Source: Tipula vernalis (taxonomy: Eukaryota; Arthropoda; Insecta; Diptera; Tipulidae). From it: DNA of 64,000 bases. Below the pieces are notes generated by a model that saw nothing but the letters and a program-made list of their open reading frames with translations, did not search any database and was not told the origin of the DNA. Position 1 is the first letter of the stretch. Every line of letters begins with the position of its first letter. The stretch is taken from positions 327,457,106 through 327,521,105 of the forward strand of contig OY282558.1 in NCBI GenBank assembly GCA_958295665.1, given 5' to 3'. Made by a program: the position numbers and the translations under genes. Below, piece after piece: positions 32,707-44,219 of the stretch.

Positions 32707-34576
32707 CAGCGATTTTGGTCGCAAAATGAGACTTGAGAATTTTGTATATGTACACGGTGTATAATATACATTTTGCTATTGTGTGCCATCAAATATTTTT
32801 ATTGTATTAGTGTGTTTTCTTATTATGATAAGTAAAAATAAGCGAAGCGGGTGAAACCGGTTCAAATTTTGTATGCTTACGCTCGCCTTGAGTCATTATT
32901 CCCTTTCTTTATTCTTTTAACATGAGGAACTCATGTTTTTGTATCTATTGTTGTTGTAACCGACGACATACATTTGACTTCGTTAATAAAAATTTAAAAC
33001 AAAATATACGTAACCCAGTTGTACTTTGCATGAACAGTATCAGTACATTAAAAACATGAAAAAGAAGTATAAAGCATAAAAAACGAAATCTTCGGCTTTT
33101 TAAATTTATTCATATGAGTAAATTACCATCCGTCATGATATAAATATGACAAGGTATGTTTGACAGCTGAAAGCACGTGGAGTGTGACGTCGATCTGAGT
33201 TAATTTGGATATTTTTTGTGCGAATTGATTTTGGTTTATAAGAATATTTTTAGGTTTTGGAAATGGAAATAAGTTTCAATGACTGTACACGATAAAAAAA
33301 AACAAAAATCTCTACCAAACGGAGCCAACGTTACGAAACATCGAAGTGACGTTACATAAAGGAAACATGGCGGCAGGTCGATTGGTTGGAACATACATCT
33401 GTAAATATTTATATCATGGTATAAAGTGATGATCAACGGTGACTGTGAGGTATAAGAGAGCAATCACTAAAAAAAATAAATGTGATTGTCAACAAACAAA
33501 AAAAAAAAACAAAAAGCAACATAAATAAATGGTTTTTAATTTATACATTCTTTGTCCGCCACATTCGTAACATTTCTAACTTTTTTTGGAATTTGTTGTT
33601 GTTTTGAGTTATGTGTGTGAGTGATGTGTGCAGTACAACAACTGCAAACAACTGCAAACACATTTGTTGTTGTTTTGAGTTATGTGTGTGAGTGATGTGT
33701 GCAGTACAACAACTGCAAACAAAAAATATTTGTAATGATTTGTAATGAAATCAAAAAGTAGAGAAAATGGAGAATAAACATTTGAAAAATAAAAAAAAAC
33801 AATTCAATTCAGTATCATCTCATGCGTACGAAAGGAGGGGTGTACATATTTTTATTTCCAGTAATTTTCTACAAAATTTAAAACTAATAAAATTGTTAAT
33901 AAAACAATGATTTAAAGATAAATGGAAAATTTAAAGATAAATAAAAAATGGAAAATAAATTAGAAAAATATATACGTTATAATATATATTAATAATTTTA
34001 AATTATTAAAAATCACACGACGTACATACATCCTCACTTTCCTGCGCTTGGATTAACACTAAAGTTCTAACATCGTCAGTCCCTAATTTATTTCTTATAT
34101 TTTTCACATGTTTTATTCTCTTCGTTTTCATGTTTATTCTCTTTCATTTTGCTAACATAAGCTTCCCGCCCCACTATTATTACATTCTCTCGACCGTCCT
34201 TTTCTGAAAAAAATTTCGTGATCCTCAATAAAAACAATACATAATTTATACATTCTTCGTCGGCCACACTCGTAATATTTTTTTTTTTTTGGATATTGTT
34301 TCTTTCGAAGTTATGTGTGGGAGTATATAAAAACATAATAAAGTATTCTCAGTTGTCACCATTTTAATACATTATATCGATCGTTCTCTTCTGAGCTTAT
34401 TTTCCTTATTTGTATCATGTTACCCCTCTTATTCGTGTCATTTTATCTATCTTATTTGCATCATGTTAAACGAAAAACTAAGAAAAAAGGCACATTCGAC
34501 ACCAATACAATTTACCAATAGTATTGCCTTCCGGTAATTCTCAACTCAATCCACATTTTGCGACCAAAATCGCTGG
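32707..34576. repeat. Distant inverted repeat pair, ~35-40 bp arms
   Basis: CAGCGATTTTGGTCGCAAAATG at 32707-32728 (followed by TGAGAATT at 32734) reappears inverted at 34536-34576. The arms are about 1.8 kb apart and may be the ends of an unclassified DNA element. No coding was recognised between them. Confidence 0.5.
33591..33720. repeat. 59-bp perfect direct duplication
   Basis: The block starting ATTTGTTGTTGTTTTGAG occurs at 33591-33649 and again at 33662-33720, separated by 12 bases. A diverged relative of the segment from 33540 to 33625 lies at 34246-34325. Confidence 0.9.
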
Positions 34577-34689
34577 AGAAAATTAAAAATAGGAATAGTA
34601 GCGTGTTGACGCATGTCAACCAAAGTGAATAAATTGATTCGCTTTTAAAAGTGAATAATTTGATATTAAGAAGTTAAAACTTTAATTTT

Positions 34690-35185
34690 TAGCTCATATG
34701 AATGAATCGACAGACCCAGCTGCAAAGGAACATCAATTAGACAGAGAACGGCGTACCTGTGAGAGAGTTACGATTCATTTTTATAAGATTTATTGGTTTC
34801 CATTCGACCATTTTTGACGGGTTTTAACTAGTAACCAAACAATCGGTAAACAATTTTGAAGTAGATATAAAATAATGCTCTGGCGATAACATATAACGTC
34901 GCGTTGTGGTCGTGCCGACGAAAATATAAAAATTGTTAGTTCAATGTCAAAAAAGTGAATTTATAGAAATTTACGACGTTGTGCCGACGTCAGAAATTTG
35001 CTATAAAACTAAAAGGTAAACTTGCACAAGCAGCTGTTCAAGCTGGAGAGGAACTTCCAATTGTAAACATAGTTTTCAAACGAAACCATCAATCTAATCA
35101 GCGACGATACAACACACCAACATCAAACGAAATGACGATGGTGTTTGAAAACGAGGATAGCGAGCCGCCTTACATAAACTGTTGA
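34690..35185 (+). pseudogene. Helitron Rep N-terminal fragment
   Basis: The frame from 34979 ends with the motif RRYNTPTSNEMTMVFENED and SEPPYINC, which matches the conserved R-R-x-N-A-P-T-S-N-E-V-A-x-x-F region near the start of Helitron-like replication proteins. The preceding 34700-34760 frame (MNESTDPAAKEHQLDRERRT) may be an earlier part. It stops at 35185 just before a T-run; the catalytic HUH domain is absent. Confidence 0.6.
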
Positions 35186-35189
35186 TGCG

Positions 35190-37090
35190 ACGCTTCAATA
35201 GAGTACAGCAAAATGTCATTTTTTTTTTTTTTTTTTAAGAAAAAGATTATGTCTGTTTGTCGATCTGTAACGTGTTTTGTGTGGTGCCCCCAATAACTAT
35301 AAAATCATTCTTAAAAGCCATTACTCTTTGTTTTAAGGTACATTCATCCTTAAAAGCCTTTAATCTCGAGCTGCTCCTACTGAGTGAGGCAGGGGCCGCT
35401 ATACATCACCATTAGAGTAATATCTTTAGCAAAACATTACATAACTAAATTTATTCACAAAATTGTATCCTTAGGACGGGCTGTACGCTCTAGTACAATA
35501 TAACACCTGTAATCCAAATATTGGTTTTCGGTTTAGAGAATTTATAGGCATCAACACACACATAAATACACGAACATAAATACACGCATACTGAAATTTG
35601 CCAGAAACGTTTAACTTCGACTTCTTAAAATTGTCCAGGTCGAGGAAGTATGAAAATCGGCATCATTTCTTACATCGATTTTCTCGAGTTGTAAAGTTTT
35701 AAATGCGTAAAGTTTTAATGATACAATTTTCTCCTTAACTTGTAAAAAAAAGTAAAAATTTTTCTTAATAATTTCACTTCAAATCTGATTGAAAAGGAGC
35801 TCATTGAACCCGGTGTTCGATCATTTATAAATTTAAATATAAAGTGTTGTTATTTAGATTTTCAGACGTCTAACCATTAATCTATTAAGGAATTATCTAT
35901 TCAATTTCCAATTGATTTAGTGAACACGTATTACTTTGTAATTTTACTAAAAAGTGTCCCCACCAAAATTTCCGTGAAAATTCCGATTTGTAATGTTTTA
36001 TCCTGTGTATCGGGAAAGTAAAAACCAACCGTAAACAAGTTAGAAATTGTTAATTTTAAATTGTTGCTATCGTTGTTATGAAATCTGGATTATTTTAAAT
36101 AAAAACAAATCATACGCTTTGCATCAATCACATTCAATTCAAATGCAAACAATCTTACATACTTTTCAAATAGTTTTCATACGAAAAATATAATTAAATG
36201 CAAATACATATTTACATTTCGTATAATTTACGCTTTCTCGGAAAAACAATAAAATAAAAATAACATTACTGTTAAAACTCATTAAACAAAAATACAAAAA
36301 AAAAATCAATTTAGTTTACAAAATATTAAAGGTGCAAAATTCTTTTAAATTAAATATTTATATTGCCGTTTTTTAATTCTCCATGTGAAGTTTAATCATT
36401 TTAAAATTAGTTTTTGCTCATTCCGAAAACATTTCTTATTAGCTGCTCTGTATGAAATGAACAGAAAGATTTATACAAATAATTAAAATTGCTTAGTTAA
36501 AAATGCCTCTGGAATCCCAGGAACGCTTTTGAACTTCGGCCTATCCAACAGTTTGAGCCAAAAACTTTTCGAACTAAATAAACAATAAACAAAAACAATA
36601 AACGCACATTCAAAAAGTAACGGAACTAAAAAAAAAAGTTGTTCCCCTTTATTCGCATTCATTCCTACCTAGTGTTCAATCGGTCAAAAAAGATAAAAAA
36701 ATATCGCGATATTCTTTTTCACCATTTTTACAAAAAAATTAACATTTTTCTCGATTTTTTGGATTCCTGCTGTCAAAATTTGATTTTAATATTTGTTTGA
36801 GATATTTTCGGGTTTGCTTAAATTAATTGAAATTTGTTTTTTGCGATACACGATATTTACACAGACAATATTTATAAACAAATAAAATTAATTTGTATTT
36901 GAAATTTTTGGCTGGAAAGCAAACATAATTACAAAAAGTATTTGTTCCTCCAATATTTGATTAAAAACTAATATTGGCATTATTAAAACATATTAAAATA
37001 ATTTATAAAAAAAATATTTAAAATTTAAAAAGTTAATTGAAAAATGGACCATAAATGAGTTTAAAACGAAATATGACGTTTAAAATCAAT
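35190..37090. other. AT-rich spacer, nothing recognised
   Basis: Includes a T-run at 35219-35236 and many A/T-rich words; no open frame over 60 codons with protein character, no clear repeats. Confidence 0.5.
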
Positions 37091-37143
37091 TTATACAGGG
37101 TGAGCCATGATTAAATGAACGATTTGTTTGTTGAATAGCTCAG

Positions 37144-37371
37144 TGTTTTATTCCTTGATTTACCCATTTACCCACCTCAATGGATTATTCAATTAAACCT
37201 CCACCTTTATTATTAGGGTAAGATCTTTATTTATCTATTTGTATTTTTGCCTACCCTGTCATTTCGTGAGGCCGTCGTGCGCTGTTTTTCCCTACGTCTA
37301 CATATACCTCTTTTTAGTATTTACAACTTATCAGTGTTGTCACTTCATAACCCCCCTCATGCCACAACACA
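37144..37371 (-). repeat. Gypsy LTR (3' LTR in minus sense)
   Basis: Shares long words with the LTR at 39889, for example ATGGATTATTCAATTAAAC, TTTATCTATTTGTATTTTT and CCTACCCTGTCATT. Begins TG and ends CACAACACA. It carries a small extra ATTTACCCACC-like insertion near its start. Confidence 0.85.
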
Positions 37372-37723
37372 ACACTAGTCCGCCATTAAATATACAAAGT
37401 TAAAAAACTTGCGAAATTACAAACAAATCAACAACAAATTTAAAGCACCGCTTATCGCGATGATCATCGAACCAGTCTGGTCATGTCGTGTCAAAAGGCT
37501 CGGATTCTGTTTCAAACTCTGGCAAGAACTCTGGTTCTATTACTCGTTGTAGATCAAGTCATCCGAGTAGATAAAGTGAAACGCTTTTTCATCTGGTTCG
37601 CATGGATTTTAATTTCTCGTTTGGCCATTGGTGTTTCGGTTAGCACAAAATAGTTTACCAAACCGCACCTATTCGTAATCAGTCCGGGTGACCAGTTCCA
37701 CTTATTTTTGCTGAAAATTTTAA

Positions 37724-38220
37724 TCAACACATCCTCACTAACCTCAAACTCTTTCCACTTAGAACGCCATGGTGCTTATTGAATTGTTGCTCCATTTTCG
37801 TGCCGCGTTCGATCAAACGTTTGGCTCTTGGTTTACACAAGTCTAATGACTTCTTTATCGATCGCTCCATCATCAGTTGAAATGGTGATTTCATGCCAAG
37901 AGGAAATGATGGTGTGTAACGGTAGCACATCAGAAATTTGCGTAAAATTTGATCGGCGTTTCCTTCTGCTTCTAACTTCTTGAGACCGGTCTTTAGAGAC
38001 TCAACGAATTTTTCATCCTGACCATTCAACTGTGGGTGAAACGGTGCCATTCTGATGTGATCGATGCCGTTTTCACTGAAAAACGACTCAAACCCTTCGG
38101 ACATAAATTGGGGCCATTGTCGGAAACGGTCGATCGTCCTTTCTGTCGTTGTTGATTACATTTTAAAAATCTCCGGCCATTTGTTAAACGCACCAGTGAC
38201 CACCAGGTAGCAAAAACCAT
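37724..38220 (-). pseudogene. Gypsy integrase core (broken)
   Basis: Two overlapping minus frames. 38220-38026 contains STVSDNGPNLCPKG, the second catalytic Asp region. 38104-37724 contains FESFFSENGIDHIRMAPFHP, QLNGQDEKFVESLKTGLKK with the catalytic Glu position in the N-G-Q-x-E/D-x-F-V motif, then FLMCYRYTPSF and a GxSPFQLM-like segment. One frame change splits the domain between SDNG and FFSENG. Confidence 0.8.
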
Positions 38221-38549
38221 TTACAGGTTCTGCAAAATCGATGTCCACTCTTGACCACGAACTTTTTGGCATTGGCCACGACTGCAACGTACATTTAACT
38301 GGTGTTTTCACATTAGCCGCGCAACTTCCACAGAGCTTTACTAGTTTTTCGACGTCTTCATCGATCGATGGCTATAATACATGTTGCTTCCTGCTAACAG
38401 GAAACACGATTTTTACGTCTTCTTGGACGTGGGAATTAGCCTCAGCATCTCGATTTTCTGGGGATTTGGTTGTAAGCCATTTGCTACCATGAAAGGAAAA
38501 ATACCTTGAGCTCCGCTCATCATTGTGTCGCTTAATTGTTGGAAAATGC

Positions 38550-39880
38550 TAGGCGCTGTCTTCACGGCCGTTTACAGGCGGTTTACTCGGAATAGGCCGT
38601 AATGGGTGTTGATCGTCATGAGTTTCTTTGACACGTCATTCATCTCTGCCTGTAAAAAGGTGTCGGACAGGTCGATTTTGCTGAACATTTTTAAGCACGT
38701 TTAATCTTAATTTTGTTACGTAACATATACCGTCATCTTCTCTGTCGTGCAATTTCAACCGTGGCGTAAATTTTCCAAGCATCTTAACTCGGTGCCCAGA
38801 GGCGCGCTCATTGCTTGCCCTTCCTTGCGGCTAATGCATGCGATCCTAGCTGCTTCCAGTTGCTCTCGGAGATAATCGTCCAGTCAAACCCTGAATCGAG
38901 TTGCAATTTCAATTTCGTGCTGTCGATTGTTGGTTCAACAAACTTCCGGGTTGAGGCGGTTAAAGTGACCACAACAAGGTTTTGGCGTGGATTGAAGTTT
39001 CGTACTCCCCGGAGCGTCGTGTCGCGGCAGCTGACTTAAAGTAACCTGCCTTGTGACAGACCTGCTTGTACTCAAAACACTCTTTTCGCGAAAGAGGAAA
39101 TCACTGTGGAAATTAATTGCCCCACACTTTCGACATGGAAACTTCGCTTTGGCCTCTGCTTTTGGCGTCTTAGCGTTCTGTTCTGCCTTTTGTCTGTTGC
39201 CGTTCGACTGTGGTTTGCTCGTAATATTGAAGACATCTCGCAAAATCAGCTGCTTCGTGATGCATCTCTTGGCTGCCCAACTTGTTAAAGAGTTTCTCTA
39301 GCGTCTGAGCGTCTAGCGGTTTGTTGAGTCCCTGCACAAACATCAGTACTTTGAAATCATCAGATGTGCAGTTTGTAATGTCCAACTTTTCGCAAGATTG
39401 ACCCATGCCGCATACTCGGAAAAATCTTCACCAGATTATTTTTCCATCTTCAGGCACTTATAGCGGATCGAAAATTGTGGTTCCTTCCGGCCGAAAATGC
39501 GCTTGAGTTCGTTTACTGCGTCATCGAAGGAAATAGTGTCTTTCCTGAATCGTATTGACAAACTTTTGATAGTCGGCTGTAGAAAGTTTTTCGGTCGGCA
39601 AATCCACTTTCTGTGGTGCAGTCATCGTAGCTGCATCTGCCATAAATACAGTCTCATATCGCTGGTACCATAATTCGATTGTCAAGTTGCCTTCTGCGCA
39701 ATAAACAAACTTCTCCATGCAGTGTGACAGATTTTCATGCAGCGATGTTACCTACATGTTTGCCAGATTTTCTTTTTGTTGCTGCCCTTTTGATTATAGC
39801 ACTAACCACACCATCAATGCCACAATCGTATCGTCGGTTTTTTTCTGTCGGTCGTCGTCAGCCTCCATTTTGATCTTGAT
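38550..39880 (-). pseudogene. Gypsy Gag, zinc knuckle, protease and RT start
   Basis: Minus strand from about 39867: an acidic Gag start (MEADDDRQ), 39718-39521 with LWYQRYETVFMAD, 39406-39170 with DFKVLMFVQGLNKPLDA, then FPCRKCGAINFHSDFLF, the beginning of a CCHC-type knuckle. Protease follows with LQLDSGFDWTIISESNWKQL, the D-S-G active site. RT begins near 38690 with KIDLSDTFLQAEM and a YGLFRVNRL segment, then breaks. No continuous frame exceeds 102 codons. Confidence 0.75.
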
Positions 39881-39888
39881 ATTTTTAT

Positions 39889-40108
39889 TGTATTCCTTGA
39901 TTTACCGACCAATGGATTATTCAATTAAACTTCCGGCTTTATTGTTAGGGTAATATCTTATTTATCTATTTGTATTTTTTCCTACCCTGTCATTCCGTGA
40001 GGCCATCGTATGCTGTTTCCTCCTATGCCTACCTAGACTTCTTTTCGTATTCACCATTTATCATTGTTGTCATTTCACAACCCTAAGAATTAGTGCTGCC
40101 ACAACACA
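39889..40108 (-). repeat. Gypsy LTR (5' LTR in minus sense)
   Basis: 220 bp, starts TG, ends CACAACACA, about 85 percent similar by eye to 37144-37371. The divergence between two LTRs of one element suggests an old insertion. Confidence 0.85.
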
Positions 40109-40419
40109 CCTCCCAGTAATAAAAGAAATGTTGTCAAAACGTCTTCAAATGTGTCTCTACAACTACGATTGATACCTTTTATTAGCATAATTACCATTTG
40201 TGTTGCTTAGGTATGATAATCTAGCAACAAGCTTGGGCCTATTTTTGAACACTTTCCATGATGCGACGCAGTCTTTCGGTCAACATTTGTCGAAAGTTGG
40301 CTTTCAGATCAGCAAATGAGTGTGGACGATTGATGGACACCTTACTTTTCAGATAAATAAAATAAATGGTGATATTACAGTAAATGATGTTTAATGATGT
40401 TTCCCGTTCTGATAGTGGA

Positions 40420-41160
40420 TGAAACGCGGGAATCTTGGCTAACTGTTTTCCCCATTCTATGTTACCGCAACAATTTACGGCTACAATATAGCGATGTGGA
40501 CCTGTTCGATGATTTCCTGACCATTTGTATTATCGATTGACCACAGGAACTACAAGATTTTGTCTCCTAGGAATACCATAATCCTTGGTGGTAAATTGAT
40601 TTAACAGTATACGCGATTGATTAGATTTGTTTTTTTATTATTTTTTTTACAAATGACACCACCGCCGAATTCCCTTCTCTGATGCATGCATCAAACAAGA
40701 CACTGGATAACACCCGAACTAAAAACCCAATATTTTTCTTTTCAACTTGTCAGCACATATAAACGTCACATAAACTTACAGCTGCACACCGACTAATGTG
40801 AACACAGAGTATTCATACACATTCCGAAGTGATCATGAAAATTAATAAATAAAACCATAAGCAAAGCGACCCTCTCATTACATCGTGGGGAAGACTCACA
40901 GTCTCTGAGTAATCTCATCAAGCCGGGCAAAAAGTGCAGTAACAGTTATTATCTGTCCACGTATGCCCATTGCAATTGATAGAACGCTGGGATTGCCTCT
41001 CAACTGTTGTTCAATAACCGCATAGGAATAATACATTACATAAAAATTTGGTTTAAGAGAATAATTGGGGATTGGCTTCTCTTATTTCCGATCGTCCCTT
41101 AGATCCGAAGTAGAAAATTTGAATATTTCATATAAGTTTATCCGTAATAAAGAATGTTCA
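40420..41160. other. No gene recognised
   Basis: Less AT-rich than the surroundings but with no family motif; possibly more of the degraded mariner-like element on its left. Confidence 0.4.
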
Positions 41161-41290
41161 AGTCAAATTCAGGCCAATTACAAATGAACTTGGCTGTTTC
41201 TATTATGATGAAATTCAGTATATACGATGGAAATAGGGTTCTAAAATGGTTTTTAGATGAAGTTTTTGAATATGCCCAATGAGGAGCTTC
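41160..41290. repeat. Single monomer of the 110-bp satellite
   Basis: Contains AACTTGGCTGTTTCTATTA, GATGAAATTCAG, ATGGAAATAGGGTTCTAAAA and GATGAAGTTTTTGAATATG in the same order as the arrays at 54.8-56 kb (same orientation) and 44.7-45.9 kb (opposite). Confidence 0.75.
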
Positions 41291-41399
41291 CACCATGATT
41301 ATGAATTCGCGAGGCTGATTTTAACCAACAGTACGTTCTCTTCTACCCTAGGTATTTATTTCTGTGCCAATTAATCACTAAAATAACTTATACTGAGAA

Positions 41400-42060
41400 T
41401 TTATAGAATGTTAGGTTAGATTAGGTTAAGGTGGCGGTCCAGGAAGGCCGGGATAGACACAAGCTGGTCTATAGCCATACCACAATTTATAATTTATCCA
41501 CCTAATCATTCAAACCATACTTTGAGCTATAAATAAAGCGGTGGATACTTCTGGCGTCCATCCTACTGAGGTGAGTCAGGTCATTTAAAAGGGATGCCCC
41601 TACAAACTTTAGCCTGTTTTGGGCCAGGCGAGGATAGGTGCAAAGAAGACGGAGTACTGCATCTTCTTCCTCTTCGTCTTCACGATTGCGACAGTAGTCA
41701 TGTAAGAGGAATCCAAGTATACTCGCATGTCTGCCTATTAGGCAGTGCCCCGTAATCACTTCAACAAACATACTAACCTGACACAGCTAAAGTGAGATCA
41801 GCTATTTAGATCTTGCCAAATCTAACTTTGGCCAGACCTTCCGAGTTATTACACATGAGGTACTATTTGGCCATCTGTCGTTGGTCAACTTACTAGCTTC
41901 TTCCTGAAGCAGTAGTTTATGTAACGCAAGGGGCATTTAAATATCAATTTTGCTTTTTGTAGTCGAGCTAGCTCATCAGCTTTTATGGACACGGACACCA
42001 ATAGCAACGTCATCCGCATAGGCAATTACCTTGAAGCCACTATCCTTCAGTTTTAGCAAC
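41400..42060 (-). mobile_element. LOA/R1-like non-LTR fragment with internal deletion
   Basis: Minus strand 42057-41995 reads LLKLKDSGFKVIAYADDVAI, the catalytic Y-A-D-D box of RT. After a gap it continues at 41900-41780 with LLLQEEASKLTNDRWPN and CVITRKVWPKLD, then 41771-41502 with VEVITGHCLIGRHASILGF, DYCRNREDEEEEDAVLRLL and AQNRLKFVGASLLNDL, the C-terminal module of RNase H-bearing elements. The RT thumb and most of RNase H are deleted. A 3' UTR-like TTAGGTTAGATTAGGTTAAG lies at 41411-41430. Confidence 0.8.
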
Positions 42061-42069
42061 AGGTCATTA

Positions 42070-42310
42070 ATAACCCAATTCCATGGATTTTATCGACCAT
42101 TTCTCGTGTGGTAGGCTCAATTGGACGCCCCGAACATTCTGCATCATTATTACTTATATGACCATAACGAAATTCAGCAAACCACTTCTGAATCATTCCA
42201 AACGATAGTGAAGAGTCGCCATAATGTTTGTGAAGTGATTTTTGGGTGTCCGTAATATTTTTTCCTGTTTTATCAGCACAAGAAATTCACTTTTTTCCTT
42301 TTTTTTTTTT
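42070..42310 (-). pseudogene. Mariner transposase N-terminal fragment
   Basis: In shifting minus frames: KVNFLC / EKSEFLVLIKQEK (42297-42260), then the helix-turn-helix tail FRSGLLNFVMVI (equivalent to W-F-A-E-F-R-Y-G-x-x) and the S-G-R-P-I-E-P-T-T-type linker (RGVQLSLPHEKWSIKS, 42130-42085). These are the mariner HTH and linker; the DD34D core is missing. Confidence 0.6.
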
Positions 42311-42901
42311 TAAATTCACGAGATTAAATGCTTTCAAAAGTTGTTAAAACTGAACTATCTGATAGATCTGTGTAAAAAATTTTCCGCGGACTACATAAAC
42401 GTAGTACTTTCCAAAAGTTAAATGAAAATTGCGATTGAGACGCTATCTATTACATTCATCATGGACTTAATGAACTACGCCTCGTATTTAAAACCACATT
42501 TGGATTTAATATATGCTTCTGAATTATTGAACTATGAAAATTCTGAAAGTACTTAAACCATTCGTTTTTTTAATTAAATCTGTTTTTCTGTCCCAAGGAG
42601 GGGGGGGGGGGTAGTAATTAGGTTGACCTCATTATTTTATTGATGTATGCATTCGCTAGAAACAAAAATACATTCAATTTAATTTTATAAATATGGTCGT
42701 TTTGAGTTTTAAACAAAGCTGAACAAAAGGCCGAAAAGACACTTTCAATTCCACGGAAGCTAGTTTTATAGTTAAAAAGTGTTGGACAGGCTATCTAAAA
42801 AGAATTCCTCGTAATTGTTTGCTTTAAACAAAACTGCTACTCGTTTTATAATTCTAGTCAAGTATGTTGCTTTGAATAGTAAATAGTTTTATTCCCCAAA
42901 C
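42310..42901. other. AT-rich DNA with a 15-G run
   Basis: A G homopolymer at about 42598-42611 stands out in the AT-rich background. No other feature recognised. Confidence 0.5.
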
Positions 42902-43227
42902 CTGTGCTGGGATGTTCTAACATCACTATTTTCGATATTCGATTTCTCTTTTTTCAAGAACAAAATCGCATTATCTTTCACAATTATTGTCTAAGTATTT
43001 TCGATTCAGCCTGCTATTTCTTCATCACTTTATCACTACAAAAAATTTTTATGATACTTTGTCGATTATGTTGAAAAAGGATAGAAAAGAAATTTATTGT
43101 AATAGGCTGAGATCGCAATAGATGAGCGTAATTGAGGAAGCGAAATAATGGGCAACTTTGTTCATGAAAAAGAGACATAAAGCGTATCGAATATCGAAAA
43201 TAGTGATGTTAGAACATCCCAGCACTG
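42902..43227. mobile_element. MITE with 42-bp nearly perfect terminal inverted repeats
   Basis: Left arm 42902-42943 and right arm 43186-43227 match at 41 of 42 positions; they start C(A/T)GTGCTGGGATG and include TTCTAACATCACTATTTTCG. The 326-bp element is non-coding. The CAGTG-type end suggests hAT, but the flanking 8-mers do not match, so the superfamily is open. High arm identity suggests recent activity. Confidence 0.8.
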
Positions 43228-43669
43228 ATGCCTATAATTTTTCCTTAATTGCCAGCTTGATAAATTAATGGGATTAATTGAATTTTGCAAATCAATCAAA
43301 AGATTTTTAGTCTGAAAATTAGAATGTCACCAGTGACTAATACGACATTTTTATGTGTAAAACCAAGGTAAAGGTTTCGACAAATTTATAGAACTTATTA
43401 ATAATTTGTGTTTTATGGGCATTTTGTCTGAAATGCTCGGTAAGTATTCGAAAAATTAACCAATATTTCTAATCAACCCTGGAATTTTAAATTTGGAGTT
43501 CTCAACACCTACCTGATATACGATTTAACCATATAATTTTTGCCACGGCCCACAGTTTGAGAAGCCCTTCTAAAATATAAAATAAAAAAATAATTATGAC
43601 TATAAGGAAAAGTTTTTTCAATTAAATTACATATCTAAAACTAAATAACTTAGTGGTTTTTATTATAAA

Positions 43670-44138
43670 AAAAATAAAAAATTAAATCCGATAGAGAATT
43701 TGTGGGCAATTCTCAAAGGGCGGTTGTGAGATTACGATGAACCCTCAAAAAACATCAATGAGCTAAGGGAGAGGATAAGCGCTGAATGGGTAAAAATTCC
43801 ATGCTCTACAATTGGGCATTTTGTAGAAAGTTTTCCAAGAAGAGTAGCAAGCATAATTGCGAAAAAAGAATTATGAACAAAATACTACTCGTAAGTTACA
43901 GTTTTATTATACCCTAAAATGAATCCGCGCAAAATTGGAAGAATGGGCACTATTGAATTTTTTGTCATTCAAGTTTTAATTTAAATCAATTACTAATATT
44001 TTGTTATTTAAGTTTTAAAATACATATATTTTAAATATTAAAGCGCATAAAGTAATTCTTCTTTATTTGCCTTTATAAATCCGTAGTACTGAAAAAATAA
44101 GAAGTCCCTATTTATTCATGCATTTTTGCTCGCCACTG
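43670..44138 (+). mobile_element. Tc1-like element, 3' part with terminal repeat
   Basis: Plus strand 43681-43876 encodes LNPIENLWAILKGRL, a stop, DYDEPSKNINELRERIS, WVKIPCSTIGHFVESFPRRV and ASIIAKKEL: the C-terminal end of a DD34E transposase, including the catalytic Glu of N-P-I-E. One in-frame TGA falls after GRL. The right end reads, reverse complemented, CAGTGGCGAGCAAAAATGC and is followed by TA at 44139-44140. The 5' two thirds are missing. Confidence 0.85.
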
Positions 44139-44219
44139 TACCATATATCTAAACAAACCAATTGTTACAAAGGGAGGTGAACAGTTGGATAAATGAAAAA
44201 AGCAAATTTAAAATATAAA

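Larger units (their letters stand above)
37144..40108 (-). mobile_element. Internally deleted Ty3/gypsy retrotransposon with both LTRs
   Basis: LTRs at 37144-37371 and 39889-40108 bracket a minus-strand gag-pol remnant: Gag (39870-39170), zinc knuckle (39170-39050), protease (38930-38830), RT start (38700-38560) and integrase (38220-37724). Most of RT and all of RNase H are missing between FSKIDLSDTFLQAEMND-like sequence and the integrase region. Total length of 2965 bp is well below an intact element. Order protease-RT-integrase places it in Ty3/gypsy. Confidence 0.88.
37094..40420 (-). mobile_element. Mariner-like (DUF4817-type) element split by the gypsy insertion
   Basis: Plus-strand TACAGGGTGAGCCATGATTAA at 37094-37114 resembles the terminal repeats of this transposase group. 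The gypsy element follows from 37144. On its other side, minus-strand 40345-40232 encodes YLKSKVSINRPHSF, ADLKANFRQML and ERLRRIMESVQK, the C-terminal end of the same kind of transposase. The geometry (terminal repeat then C-terminus in minus sense) fits one element with gypsy inserted near its 3' end. Confidence 0.5.

Noticed and set aside
33405..33435. Short plus-strand ORF starting ATGGCGGCAGG (33367) as a possible 20-residue peptide gene
   Set aside because: Very short, no conservation evidence, no flanking splice or polyadenylation support.
38241..39953. Several plus-strand frames of 60-83 codons
   Set aside because: Shadows of the minus-strand gypsy gag-pol remnant.
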